A DNA stretch of 64,000 nucleotides from Panaeolus papilionaceus (taxonomy: Eukaryota > Basidiomycota > Agaricomycetes > Agaricales). The stretch's first letter is position 1. Each line of letters opens with the position of its first letter. Positions 26,627 to 39,387 of this stretch are shown in pieces. The notes under the pieces are model-generated. The model searched no databases. It was given only the letters and a program-made list of their open reading frames with translations, and was not told where the DNA came from. A program made the translations under genes and the position numbers. The stretch is taken from NCBI GenBank assembly GCA_015501605.1, contig JADNRZ010000001.1:2294001-2358000 (forward strand). Reading direction: 5' to 3'.

Positions 26627-29031
26627 CTGCCGGAGTTTGCTTTTTCTCCTTTCCTTAGCGTTTCATAACTTCCACGTTTTACATCCGTTGCATCTATCCG
26701 GGGTTCAACGGCCTCTTCGATGTAGCAAACACTAAAGGACGACCCTGAATCGTGATATCCCTGTATGTCCCTAATTACCCTTTTCAAATAAACGAGCTTA
26801 GCCCCGATATCTTCGAGGAACTGTTTGAAATGTTGTTCAAGGGCTTATCCCCATGCACTACCATTTAATGCCATCATTTACTATCATTGACCGAAGTATC
26901 TATCCAAGCTACTCAAAGGCTAGTTGTAATACTTGTCCATTCCGGACATTGAGGATGTCCGAGCATGCCTGGTTCGTCATTAAACCCAAGCCAGTTCCGT
27001 TGATTCTCCCTCTGACAATCTCGTGGCCGCGATGACACGCGGACCTGAAAGGAGTTGAGATCACATTCCTTCTGATATGCAAAGTGCTTCCAAGTTCATA
27101 TTCAACATGGGAACCACTCCTAAAATGGAGGAGCAAACAAAAGCACCGGCGGATGCATTATTAAAGTTGAGCACTGCCCATTCCCAAACCTTTTTGAATC
27201 GGTGGCGTTTTGAAAGCTCCTCTGAGTGGGCGACCGTGACCCCGGGAACCCTGCCTGTGCATTCCGAATGACACAAAAAAAGAAAAAGAAAAAAAGGCTA
27301 CAACCGCTATTTCTCCGATGTGTTTGGTACACTTGTTCGAGGAAAGCTTGCAACCTACAGACATAGACTCCGACTTTGCCAGCACTACTGTGACGCTGTC
27401 TGGTAAGATCGGGAATTCTTCAAGACCATCTACCCTGGTGTTCTCTGATGGTAATGGTTGGGCCGCGCAGTCGAGCGTTGGGCAGCACAGGAGGACGAGC
27501 GCGAACTCAAGAGTCACAGTGTTTGATTCGCGACGGAAGAACTCCAAATATGGAAAATCTCTTAATGGAAAGGACTTGCTTACATACCACCATGCTGAGA
27601 ATCCAGGCCGCGATGTATACGCGTCTATGTGTGTTTAAAAAATTAGAGTTGATTGATGTCGCCAGAATAGTCTCCACTATCAAGCAACACTATAACGTTG
27701 CCTACAATAAGCATGTGAGGATATGCGCCGCACGTATTCTTCAGCCTTGACATGCATTAAATCGAGTTTGGGCTGGCATCTCCTTTGGATATAGGGCAAA
27801 CCCAATGAGTGCCCATCCTAATGCACTCCGGATCCCACTGCCTGGATTCCAACTGAAACATCCATTAGAGGTGGTCATATAACCCGGAACACTAGCTATG
27901 TGATGGGCCATACCTCCTTCACCCCAACTGGAGTCGCAGAAGCAGTGGCGAGAGTCAAGCCAACGATAATAGTGGTCGAAGCTAAAGAGTATAGATACAT
28001 TGTTGGAGAAGGTCGCGGTGAACTCCTGGATTATGACACAGACAACTGTTGCAGGTTTATATCTGCCCAGCAAGGCGTTGTCTATGTGAGCCGATTGGAC
28101 GATAGGTGCTAGGCGATTGCTAATAATGCATCCTCAGACGATTGAATGGGAGATTGAAAAGTGTATTTTCGTGTAATCTTTCTCAATTATCAGGCGTACG
28201 AGTCAGTGGAGCTATATAGTATTGGAAGCAGCAATACCTGTGCATGTCTTCTTACTTTATCAGTATGATGCGGGCGAGTAAGTTCAGAAGTAAGACCATC
28301 CATGCGGACTCCAGATGATTGTCATCATCAGCCAGACAAGTCCAATTTGGACGGATTGTTCTTGATGCCTTCACAGCATCGGGTGTCCTACAAGCAATCG
28401 GGCATATTGTCTTCGAAAGTGCGCAACAAAGATACCCCATGAGACATCACATATTACTATGACTTCAAAAGTCAAATTTCAGACCTTCAACTTGCAAGAG
28501 CTGAAGATTGCCTCAAGAACTCCAGGGACTCAAAGATGCCTTGGTGATACGTCTTCCGAAAATAGCAATTCTATTTCTTAAAAGGGGTGGTTCTGATGGC
28601 TCTGATCTCAGAAATGAACGTTGGAATACATGAGTTTGCGATAATAAAATACCCAGACGCCTTATTACCGTCTTTTGCGTATTTATTCTCTCTCATGCAA
28701 TAGCCCTCGAAGTGATGAAATGGGGTTGATATATAGAATTCGCGGTCGTTGGTTGTAGGTGATCAGTATTCATCGAGGTCCTTGAACCCCGCACTTAATG
28801 GATTGGATGAAACAATGATGTCCTAAATAGAAGGTCCTTCGATGAGAGATTGATTACACAAGTGGTGGTTATGATATTGAGGGCCGAGATATGTGGACGC
28901 ATGTAATACTTTCGATCCACCACTGAGATGAGTGACGGATGGGCAACATCAAGACTGCACAGGCGACAGAACATCAGTATCCGTCACCGAGCAGTCCTGC
29001 TATAAGATATTGTTGAACGGTTTTCATTCGT
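26627..29031. other. 2.4 kb without a recognisable gene
   Basis: Only short frames without domains. An A/G-rich run sits near 27270-27296. A 9-bp inverted repeat (GTGACGGAT at about 28931, ATCCGTCAC at about 28979) with a spacer of about 40 bases could form a hairpin. The last part is probably the GatB 3' UTR. No transposon ends were found. Confidence 0.45.
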
Positions 29032-31205
29032 CTATACCCTTGATGAAGGTTCCTTTTTTCGAAGGATCAACTCTTCCAAAACGGATTTGATTTTGACTGC
29101 ATCTGCCCGTCCCCTTGTCTGTTTCATGATGAAGCCCACCATCTTGTTGATGACATTCTTGTTTCCTGCACGAACGGCAGCGACTTCTTTGGGCATCGCT
29201 GCGATGGCTGTTTCACAAAATGACTGGAGTTCGGAGACGGCACTCGGTGATGAGGGATGTGACGAAGAGGATAGGGCAGTCAAGTTTAAATCGTGAGCAA
29301 TTTCGAGGGTCCTTCTAGATGAAGGGTTGTCGAGTATGTGGCGGAGGAGCAACTTTCCAGAAGTTCCTGTGGAGTGATGAATGGAAGTGCTTACTGGGAT
29401 GATTTCTATCAGTCTACTGACCAGTAAGTGTTTTATTGTCCACGAGGTGCACAAGATCTCTAAATTGTTCGACTGATAGTGGGTTTTGCGCGAATGACTG
29501 TTTCCGGGCGGCTAGTTGGCCCAATAGCTCGTGCGTCAACCTATATAAGGTACTGAGATATGTAGGATGATAGGGTGCAATAAAGATATTCAAGACGTAC
29601 CAGTTGATGACAAATGCTGGATCTAATGGTTGGCGCGACGATGTGGATGGCTCGCAAAGCTGCTCGAAGAAGCTGATAATTCCAACAGACGGTTCACCGT
29701 CGGGGTTTATGTCTTTTGAACTATCAATGCTTAGCATTACATCCAAACTCTGCTCCTTGTGTGAAAGGCTAGGATATTTATCGAGGAGCCGTTTTCGAAT
29801 TTCCCAGGGAAGAGGCGGTAGACTGGACCTTATGGTGTCGATCCTTGCCTAAGAAGGTTCAAAAATATGGTTAACTGCGGATAAGCTGAAGAGTAGTACC
29901 TCGCTCAGCCGAAGGGTTCCGAGATTGGGGTCTGGCATATAACGGTAGTCCGGAGCATCTTCTTTGGACCTTAGTTTGTATGTTTCGAAGGTATCCTCGT
30001 TGAATCCACGGGTTTCTTGGGGTACTAGTTTACCAGGGTTGTTTTCAATGAAATCAATCTGGCGTTTGATTTCATGGGCTGCTGTAATTGAGTAACTATC
30101 AACACGTTTCATCTGACAAACTTACTGATTGCTGCCATCATGAACTTGACGCTGTTCAAGTTCTTAATTTCGCAACGGATACCTGGAGTGTCGCCTTTTC
30201 GGTTGACAGAAACGTTGACATCACAGCGGAAGGAGCCCTAATGATAGTTAACGTTACAGGATACAATGACGCACATTTATCTTACCTGTTCCATGTTTCC
30301 ATCACTTGAGCCCATCGCTCTTAGAACAGCCTGAAGGGTTCGAACGTAGGCGCCAGCTTCTTCTGGTGACCTGCAATCTGATTGAAAAAAGAACGAGAAC
30401 TCAACGAGCATCCTCGACATACCTAAGGTCGGGCTCCGAAACAATTTCCATGAGGCCAACACCTGCTCGACTGAGGTCATTAAAAGATTCATTAGTATAT
30501 CTGTTGGATGTTGATTTAGCTGTGTCCTGACCAACAAAGTGTGTCAACATTGTAGATACGTTGGCGAAGGGTATTTTTACCTGTTCAAGCTGAATCTGCT
30601 TGATGCGAACCTCGAATGTCTCGCTTCCGGGTAGTTGTATGGTGAGCTTTCCATCCTTTGCAAGAGGGGCTACGCGCCTTTAGAATGCAACTGGTGGATG
30701 GGGTAGGAAGTGGCTCACCATATTGTTGAGTTATTTGATACCCCGAAGGTAGGTCGGTATAGAAGTAATGTTTGCGGTCAAAGGATGAACGCAATGAGAT
30801 TTTGGATTGAAGTGCGACTGCTGTTCTCAGGGCCAAATCTACGCTCCGAGAGTTTATTTTCTAGAAATATGTTCGACTTGGAACGGAATGATGTGTTTTG
30901 AGGATACATACAGGGAGAGTGCCGGGAAAAGCAGCATCAAATGGCGATACATTGGTGTTGGAGGGTTCGTTAGTTCCCAGAGCAGAAGATTCTTGTTCAA
31001 ACAAAAGAGTCAATACAAGTTCAAAAGTTGGTTGGTGAAATTGGGGCAAACCGGAGAATAACTTTTGACGAGATTTTATTTGAGCGTGTGTCTCTATACC
31101 TACAATGACTTGCCAACCAGGCCATCTTTGATCTTCTTTATATTGTCTAATATCATGAAAAGTACGAGACCATCTTGAATGAATAGCAAGACGACGACAA
31201 AGCAT
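29032..31205 (-). CDS. GatB (PET112): Mitochondrial glutamyl-tRNA(Gln) amidotransferase subunit B
   Basis: Subunit of the GatCAB/GatFAB enzyme that converts Glu-tRNA(Gln) to Gln-tRNA(Gln) in mitochondria. Eleven exons (31205-31052, 30991-30912, 30860-30719, 30669-30581, 30526-30423, 30370-30286, 30237-30126, 30081-29900, 29848-29601, 29540-29422, 29366-29032) give 549 residues. The first about 30 residues are basic and hydroxylated ([16 protein letters not shown]), fitting a mitochondrial targeting signal. The catalytic domain has [82 protein letters not shown] and [11 protein letters not shown]. The C-terminal YqeY-like domain ends with [20 protein letters not shown]. Its start faces the TRP-like gene 129 bp away. 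Identification is firm. Confidence 0.96.
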
Positions 31206-31334
31206 TTAGTTGTATCAAGCTGAAGGAATGACCGGTTAAAGGTTGTGTGAGCTATTTGGATGATGTAATCTGTCAACAAGCTTTCGTTGGAGTTGGTGCT
31301 TTTGTCCTTAACACGACCTCTTTCGTCTTTAACG
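31206..31334. promoter_or_regulatory. 129-bp bidirectional promoter region (GatB / TRP-like)
   Basis: Two divergent start codons lie 129 bp apart, so both core promoters and leaders are inside this short stretch. No TATA box is clear. An in-frame TTG-rich extension upstream of ATG 31335 exists but the signal peptide supports 31335 as start. Confidence 0.5.
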
Positions 31335-34300
31335 ATGAGGTTACAATTGCCTTCAACTCTATTACTTCTTCTTATTTCTCTTCTACCTTCAACTGTACTC
31401 GCAGATCCTGCAAATTTACCTTTTACTGACTGTTTCGATGAACCAGAGAGCATTGACCAGAAGCTCAATGTTACCACAGTTTACGGACAAGTCCTGCAAA
31501 ACCAAGAATGGGGCAGTTATCTCAATCTTACAGTACTGGGGACTAGTCCAAAGGATATAGTGGGTGTAGTTGCAAACCAAAGTAGCAGTCTAGGTAAACT
31601 TTTTTATCTGGGTTCGTGCTAAGTAACATAGTAATATTAACCTTTTTATTCCAAAGCCACACTCTTTACATCTACCTCAGTCCTTACGCTTAGTGCATGG
31701 TCAAATAGTTCCTATTTATGCCAAAACATGCGTCCACCATCTCCTCTTCCACCAATTACTTCTCCGGATCATTCTTTTTGTCCTATATCCGCTGGTCCTT
31801 TCGCATTTTCTTCAACGATACCATGGGGCAAGAATCGGGAGCTTACAACACTCATCACAAGGCTTCGAGCAGTCGATCCTTTCGGTAAAGAGCTGCTTTG
31901 CGTCGACTTGTTGACCACCCCTCTTGATCCACGGCCCCAATCACCGTATGGGAAGGCTAAAATTATATTTTGGTCCACCATCGCCCTAACAATATCTTAT
32001 TGGCTGGTCGTCGGCGCAGCAAGGATTTCATCGGCGTGGGGCCGTGGAATTACCCGTCCGGGAGGTGGTATCTGGTCTCGCGCACAGAGTGCAGGATATA
32101 TTTTGGCTAGCGCGATTAGTGGCGAACGCCTAACCTCAAGCCCAGCTTTGATGCGCTTTTGTAATTATCCCATTTCCTTCTTCACCATCTGTCAAAATCC
32201 TCATCACGCTTAGGTACTCCTTCGATGCGTGATATATTCTTTCATACTCAGTGGTGTGCTATTCTGGCTATGGTGGCCGTAGAATGGCCTCAATTCATCT
32301 GTGAGTCTTATTTTAGATCTCAAAATATGCTTGTCCTTTACCTTTCCGTTTATCTCGAGATCCCTTGTTGACACAAGCTTCCTGGTCGACTTTGTCATAC
32401 AGTCAGTGGTTGTTTTTTCTTTCTCTTTTGGTATTAGCTTTGCTAAATTTCCTACCCCGTTGCAGACATATCCTTGACGGAGTCTTCAAAGACCCATCAT
32501 TGGCATCCTTTGGATACATCACCTTTCACACCCCCTGAATCTTTTTCTGAACAACTTTCTGATCCAACTTCTCCTCTCTTCATCGACCCCTCAATACCCA
32601 ACGTTATATTTACCCTTCCACCTGATTCTGCTCAGGGAATCCCAACTTTCGCATATACCCTTGGAATACGGCCCCAAGACCTATTTTCTACATGTTTGAT
32701 ACTTTTCCTCGGTATCATTGCTGGTACTATTGCTGCATCAGTGTTGTTCTGGTTTGTTGATTACATCGCTAGCTTGATCAACCACAGGCTAGGGGGTCAA
32801 AACGCCACACACACCATGAATCGTTTGACTCGCACCCGAAGCCCAGGCTTCATCGTTAACAGGGATGCTTCAGAGGCCTCACCCCCAGCAGCTGCGGATG
32901 AAAATAGGTCATTGAACGGTTCTGGGCACCTACCACTTTCAGCCAGGTCTACCACCAAATTTGCACTTCCGCTGGGAAGTGCGGGTGTTTCATCCGAACG
33001 GGGAATCAATACGCACAGGGCATGGTGGAGATTTCGCTCAGAGAGTGGGACTTTTCACGGCAGTGTATTGCACGGAAATCTTGTTCGGATCCTTGTTCTC
33101 TTCCATCTCCCTGTTACCATCTTCTCGTGCTATCAGATGACCATGTCTCGCACAATGGCTGGAAGCACGACACCAATAGTTCTTGCTGCTCTATCCTTCG
33201 TGATATTTTCAGTGTTGATACCGGCCCATCTTGTCATTCGAGTGACTTTCACCACCACAAACAAGCTCTACGATGAGACAAGAACCTTACTTTCTTTAGG
33301 TCCACTGTACAACCATTATCGTCATGGCTCGCAGCTCTTCGCTATTCTGTTCTTCGCAACAAACATTGCAACAGGCGTCACTATTGGTGCAGGACAGAAA
33401 AGTGGCACTGCTCAAGCGATTATTATTCTGGTTATAGAAGTCGTCTCCGCGTTAGTGACTAGTATATGGTTGCCGTGGGGTAGTGGTGCTAGTATGGGAC
33501 TAATTAGCTTCTTATTCTGTGTCGCAAGGATTGTCATTGCCGTTTTATTGGTGATTTTGACGCAGGCGGTTGGTGTCATTCCTTCCGTTTACTTTTGAAA
33601 CAATCCTGATTCTCTCATAGATTTCAATAGGGCCAGGACCCGGCGCCTGGGTCGCATATGGCATTCTTATCATCCTTGCGCTGGTCTACCTTGCGCTGCT
33701 CCTCATGCTCCTCGTCAAAATCGTTGAAGGTTTTGTCCGGCTATTTGGTCGTATATCCTTTGATCGCAGCAAGCATGTCATCGACAGTGGCCTTCTCGGT
33801 GCATGCGGCATGTTAGGGTGCGGTAGCGCGTCTAGAAGACGTCGTCGTCGTAAAGTCCATAGTAAAGCAAAGTCCCAAGACAATGCATCGCACGCCCAAA
33901 CCCGGGATTCGGATTTGTCGTCGTATATGCCTCCAACACTGGCGGCCATGGGGAAAGATGGAAACATCACTCCACAATTTCTTAATAACCAATCAAGAAA
34001 GGGCTCAGCTAATTCTCAGCCACCGTCTGTTCTGAGACCCGAACACGCAAATCGACCCTATCAAGAAGAACACCTGGACAGTGACGATGACGGGTATATT
34101 ATGGGTGCATGGCAGCCATTCCCAAAGACGGCCCCTGGGTATGCTCCTATCACAGACGCAGTTCAAACAGCAGCGCCCCCAGCATTCGGGCAACCACAGC
34201 CAAAGGCAAAACCCACAACACCCAATACCGGCTTCTCGCGGGTTGGAGGTGGTCGAGCAAACATGGAATCCCCGTATGCCATTCGATCAGGCTCCACGCA

Positions 34301-34952
34301 CACGTTCCCATCCATTGGCCAGCAAAGTCAAATACATTCCCCTCTAAATCAAAGCACGCCGGCCGTGTCCATGCATCCTCTGGCAAATTATGACCGCAGC
34401 GACAATAGAAGTGAAGACATCCCTCTTTCGCTATCCAACCTTTCACTCGGTGCCAACGGACTACCTCAAGGCGCAATGCAGCCAGCTCATATCAGAACCA
34501 AGTCCCAGACGGCTATTGTGGAAAACTTTTTGCCCGGCCCATATCAACAACCCGCAGCGAGCTCTTCTCAAACTCAAACTTACCGACCGAAGCACCTCTC
34601 TCAGGATACATATATCAAGCCAGACTTGGCCCAGCTGCAGCGACGTGACGACGACGACGATGATATCGGATCGGATGATGAACAAAGTCCACAAAGGAAA
34701 AAGAAACCTTGGTATCACATCAGGAGAAATCGGCCACATAGCAGTGATGGTAGACCTGCTGTTTTACCTGCTCAACAAGCTGTTGATGAAGAACTCGGTG
34801 CTTTGAGTGCGGATTTATCAGCAGCCGCCCAACCGCAGAGGTCGTTTGTCGTGATTCGTAAGAACCAAACAAGGTCGAATCAGGGAAGCGACCCCACCAC
34901 ACCCAACAGTAACACATATCCCAGAGCATCTTCACGACCTCCTACACGATAG
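31335..34952 (+). CDS. Fungal TRP-like ion channel with ML-like lumenal domain
   Basis: Polytopic membrane protein of the fungal TRP-like/flavin-carrier-like (Pkd2-related) group. Six exons (31335-31593, 31657-32160, 32214-32300, 32360-32401, 32466-33568, 33621-34952) give 1108 residues. A clear signal peptide (MRLQLPSTLLLLLISLLPSTVLA) is followed by an ML-like N-terminal domain with paired Cys (FTDCFDEPESIDQKLNVTT...). Transmembrane helices include IIFWSTIALTISYWLVVGA, DLFSTCLILFLGIIAG, ILVLFHLPVTIFSCYQM, IVLAALSFVIFSVLIPAHL, LFAILFFATNIATG, and AYGILIILALVYLALLLML. The last about 380 residues are cytosolic and disordered, with Arg-rich (SRRRRRRK) and Asp-rich (DDDDDDIGSDDE) runs. Family members work in calcium signalling, wall stress or FAD/haem transport; which applies is not visible. 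Confidence 0.85.
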
Positions 34953-35539
34953 CGCCTCCGACTCCCTCCACTTTGTTTATGCTTGGCGTTTTGGACACTT
35001 GACAGACTTTGCTTTTACTAACCTCAATTTTGTTCTGATTACTTATTTTTCGACATACACACACACCTGGGACATATGTACATCTGCATGGTATTTTCGG
35101 AAACTCATTCCTTTTTCCCAACCAGGATAATTACTCCGCTTCTTGTGAAACAGCCAGAGACTATTAATATTGCGTTTCCGGACTGTATTAAGTATTGGTA
35201 AACTGCAATCGTAGTAGCACCATCTCGCATCAATAACTTCACTTTTTTTAATTCGAGCGAGTTTTACCTCGTTGTATCAATGTTACTTGTAACTTTTTAA
35301 TAACCATACACCCTCTCCCAGAATCAGAACCGCGGACATCCGCGCGTCTCGGTCGGGACGGTAAGTAACCGGCCGAATATGCCTCATGCATGGGCACATA
35401 CATAGACTGGCTACGTAGGATGACAACTAAGCAAATATTCTTCTTACTGCTGAGCACCCTTGTCCTTGGTCAACTTACAGCACTGCGTTCTGCATAATTC
35501 GCCTTTGAGATTTTCCTATCTATATCCCAGGTCGTTGAC
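34953..35539. other. Intergenic 587 bp
   Basis: 3' UTR of the TRP-like gene, then the upstream region of the thioesterase gene. A T-rich run is at about 35244-35251. Nothing else recognised. Confidence 0.4.
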
Positions 35540-36355
35540 ATGGCCGATTCTGATTTTGACCCCGAGTCTGTCGACATCTCGAAAATCGCCGGAAGTGCCC
35601 CAGACGAGGTGAAGAGGATGTTCGGAGACCCAGGTTCTCTATTCATCAATCATCGCCCTTTCGGTGTCGAACACAGGATATTTGGCGAAGATATCCAGAA
35701 GAGACTAAAGGTTACAGAAATATCGATAGTTCCAAAAGCAGAAGAGTCAAGAAAGATGGAAGCAAAGTTTGTGATGGAGACCGAAGTGGCGGAAGGTATG
35801 ATCGATCATTTGGCGCTAAATTGCAAAATGTGGGGAAGTTGGGGTACTGAGAATCCAAGCACTTCGCAGATATGCTCAATGGTGGAGGTAGTATCCATGG
35901 AGGTTGTTCCGCCTTTCTTGTTGATCTGTAAGAATCGAGCACAGGTCGCACGTTGCGTTGACAATTGAACGGGAGGCATTTTGTAGGTGCTCGTCCTTTG
36001 CACTACTGGCCTTGAGCTTTGCGAGCACTGGGGATGTTTATCCAAGTGTATCCCAGTCTTTAAATCTCGTCTATCACTCTCCAGCTCAGATGTGCGTCGA
36101 TCGTTGATGCTTTCTACGTTATATTGCTAAGCTTGTAACATGACAGGGGGGATAAACTTCGTATTATCAATACAACACTGACGCTTGGTGCAAGAGCTCA
36201 GTCTGCAAGAACAGAGGTGAGAAACACGTCCTGAAAATGACGTTTTTGTTCGCTGAATCTGTTTGTAAAAGATTTGGAATGACACGCACCACCGGTTGGT
36301 TGTGTCCGGTACTCATATTAAAATGGTTCCATCTGCGCCCAAATCAAACCTGTAG
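35540..36355 (+). CDS. Hotdog-fold thioesterase (PaaI/ACOT13-like)
   Basis: Probable acyl-CoA thioesterase of the PaaI/ACOT13 type. The open frame starting at 35540 runs on past the first exon in a wrong frame; splicing gives five exons (35540-35795, 35870-35927, 35987-36091, 36147-36216, 36272-36355) and 190 residues. The hotdog core is then clear: MLNGGGSIHGGCSAFLVDL (the HGG motif at the start of the long helix), SQSLNLVYHSPAQMGDKLR, TTLTLGARAQSARTEIWN and HHRLVVSGTHIKM. The N-terminal about 75 residues are charged and less conserved. All phases agree. Substrate is unknown; the lack of a signal or membrane segment suggests cytosol or mitochondria. Confidence 0.87.
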
Positions 36356-36504
36356 CCAACTCTGGACGCACATCTCCACACTGACCATGTTATTTTGTTG
36401 ACCCATATGAATAGATTAAGTCGGACTCGCACCTAGGGTTCATGTCCAGATTGGCGTTACATATAATACGTAGTGTTAAATTGTCATAGGTACAGAAGTG
36501 CAAC

Positions 36505-39207
36505 TCAAAAGTAGATATCAGATTCGTCATCCCGAACTTCTTCAATTGGATGACTTCGACCACCCCCAATCCAGAAAACGCGGTAGTCTTCGACTCCCTT
36601 CCGGCACCAGCCATAAATCCCTTCCTCGTGCTTTAGCCGTGAAAAGATGGCTTCCGAGTCCGTCGAATCCACCGAAAGCGCTGAGATAGCACTTGACAAA
36701 GACTGCGGGCCGTATATTTGGTCGACCCTGTCCCAATTTCCACCCACGGCTAAGAAGCCAGCTTCTCCACCCAAGTCCTCTTCTGCTCGTATGATGTCAT
36801 CCGGGAAGGCACGACCTTTACCTTTGGAATTCATAAATGATATCCCAGTTTCTTGCACTTCCAATCCATTCTCACCCATCGAGATCAATTGGAGAAGGGG
36901 CTGATCATCCGTGTCGGAGTACACAACGCGTGCAGATACGGATTTTGGGTGTGATTTCCAAAAGATTGCATGGAGTGGCGGTGATGCCGACGAGCGACTT
37001 GGAAGGGGAAAGGGGACAACATGGGTTCGTTTTCCTTTGGTAATAATATAGACTGATTGGGTAGCATCTGGATGTCCAGGTACAGGTAGTTCGCATCGCA
37101 AAGGAACCAGCCATTTGGCCGCTGATTCGCGTATATCGAACGACAGACGGGCCCTTTGTCTTAGACTGGTGCTACTGATCGTTGATGAGAAGGTGTCCCG
37201 CGCGTATAGGAGGCCAGGCGGTTGAGGTCCCCCATCCTCTCCTAGCTCCACTTCTCCAACTGCAGAGTCTGCCAACCTGATTAAACCTGCCTTCTTGTCA
37301 AAGACCACAAAGAGACTTAGATGGGTCCCATACTTCAAGGGAGTAGGTGAAGTAGTGCCGCTAACAACTCCCCGCAGTGTACCACCACTATCAGATCGCC
37401 TATGCGAGTGATGCCTGCCGCTCCCCTCTAGAGGACCTCCTCTGTTCATTTCTGGTACAGCCTGTTGAATAAACGCCAGATTTCGGGACTGTAAAGGGGT
37501 ATAAAATTCCTGTGCCAGTATGATTATGAAAACAAGACAATGAAGTATAAAGGCGATTTACCTTGACAAAACGGTAAGCACGCTCTCCTTTGGGGGTTTC
37601 GTACAAAAAAATGTTGTTTTTAGTGGCAATAGCAAGGAGTTGACCACCCGTTCCCTTGCCTTTCCTTCCCTCATCGTTCCAGGTTGCAAAACAAATTACC
37701 GATGTGCCAACGAGTCGTGAGCCAGCGGCGGCCAAAGGAACAAAATCTGTGGCCCATCGTACAGGGAGGTCATCCACAACATCCCAACCTGCCTCTTCCG
37801 AATTTGGCCTTCGTTGATCCGCAGCGTCAGGGGACATGGGCAGGCGAGATGAATTCGATCCACCGGACGACGCAGGTGAAAGAAATGACTGATACGAAGA
37901 TGGCTGCTCCTGAAAATGTTGAGGTTGCGGAGTGTCAATTAATGACTTTATGCTCCTTGCGATGCTACCTTGAGCTCGGTGCTTTTTTGAAGGAGAACTG
38001 GGAGTTTGCCAGGTCGACATCTTGTGCAAATCTAGAGGACGAGATCCCTATCTGACCCTCAGTCATGTGCGGAATCAAAGGAAGATATATTACCTTTTGG
38101 GCGATTGTCCATCTTGCCAAACTTATCAGACTTGATAAGTTGTACATTCGGGCAGCCTTCACGGACTCTGAATCCCTGTGACTTGCTCCTGAATCCGGGG
38201 ATGGACCCACAACAGCTAGCACGACCCCTTGAGGAGTTCCTGAGCCTTGGTCTTCAACTTCAAGAATGGACATTTGATAAACACTTGAACCCGTTAATCG
38301 CTAATTAGCAACTGGCGATGTCTGGCGAATAATGGCAGTCACTTACCTTTCTCCTTTCCAGATATGACGACAGTATGCCTCATTCGGCCCCTTGACATTG
38401 ATTTCGCCGTCATCTGTCCATTCCTGTGGAAACATGTCGAGAACAGAGAGCCCGTCGTCGTGTCCAACTAGTAAAAGTCGGTCAGACAGCACGGGCAATA
38501 CACATCGAATTTGTGAGGTTGTGTGTGGTAAGAATCGTGACCCAAAATGATTAATACTCAGATGTGATGGATCGATGCGTTGACTGACGAAAGGAAGGGG
38601 TGCAGAAATGGACGATGAATCGTCTTGAGACGCGGAATATGTAGAATCATTGATTGATAGGCTACTTGTCTGGATGTGAAGTGGGGCTTGCACAGGATGC
38701 TGGTAGCCCGAAGATGTTATATCTGGTGGTAGGTGCGATGAGATTGGTTGTGGCACTTGTTGCGTTGTTATCAGGGTCTCAGGAGACGATGTCTATATGA
38801 TTAAATATGCACTGTGCAAGACTGAGCTGTGCGCCAAAACTGATAACGGCTTACCCCTAAATCGTTGCCCCATCCTCTTTCACGTCGACGCGCCCGTTCT
38901 TCTGGCGTAATGTCATTGTATCGTTCAGCCGCTCTGTGAAAATATAATCAGCTTCCACCTCTGAGCTAATCACTGTCAACTAATAACACCCATGAATGAG
39001 ACACGTGCCTTTTCTCAATCCAGCCCCTCCACCGCCCAAATCTGTGCGCATCGATAAATCAGTGCAGGTAGTTAAATCCGAAGTTACTTTTCGATACCTT
39101 GAATTTGGGCCATTCTGAGTAGCTAAATCATCATAACTTGGAAGCTCATTTCCTCCAGGTGGGTTCTGCGAATCCTGCTCTACAGTGTTATACTGTTCCG
39201 CAGACAT
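36505..39207 (-). CDS. CNH-like beta-propeller protein, uncharacterised
   Basis: Seven exons (39207-39098, 39041-39009, 38933-38855, 38792-38347, 38283-38094, 38047-37562, 37509-36505) give 782 residues. The N-terminus holds a PY-like motif (LPSYDDL) and a basic segment (RWRGWIEKRAAERY, PEERARRRERGWG). From about residue 185 the sequence resembles a citron-homology propeller: IRCVLPVLSDRLLLVGHDDGLSVLDMF, VYQMSILEVED, ARMYNLSSLISLARW, then GQLLAIATKNNIFLYET and HLSLFVVFDKKAGLI. Ser-rich inserts separate the blades. The second intron (39008-38934) seems to use a GC donor (AG|GCACGT), because only this keeps EKRAAERYNDITPEE in frame. CNH domains bind small GTPases or act as scaffolds in Rho and vacuolar signalling; no kinase or GEF domain is present here. 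Family assignment is moderate. Confidence 0.7.
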
Positions 39208-39387
39208 TGTCGTGGTTTGTGTTTTGGAATCGGAGACCCTTGCGGCGTTGTTTTGGGCATCTCTTCAGGCCGTAATTACAATGGGCATTGGGCATGCGGC
39301 ATCTGTCCATGATCAAGTCAATCACGTGCGACATGCTAAACGAGCATTTTCGGCAACCTATTGCAATATTGCTACCAATTAAAACAA

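Noticed and set aside
28931..28988. 9-bp inverted repeat as possible MITE end or RNA hairpin
   Set aside because: Too short, spacer of only about 40 bases, and no target duplication visible.
35796..35968. Continuation of the thioesterase first open frame to a stop at 35968
   Set aside because: Splicing at 35796 joins exons that encode the conserved hotdog core, so the continued frame is intron sequence.
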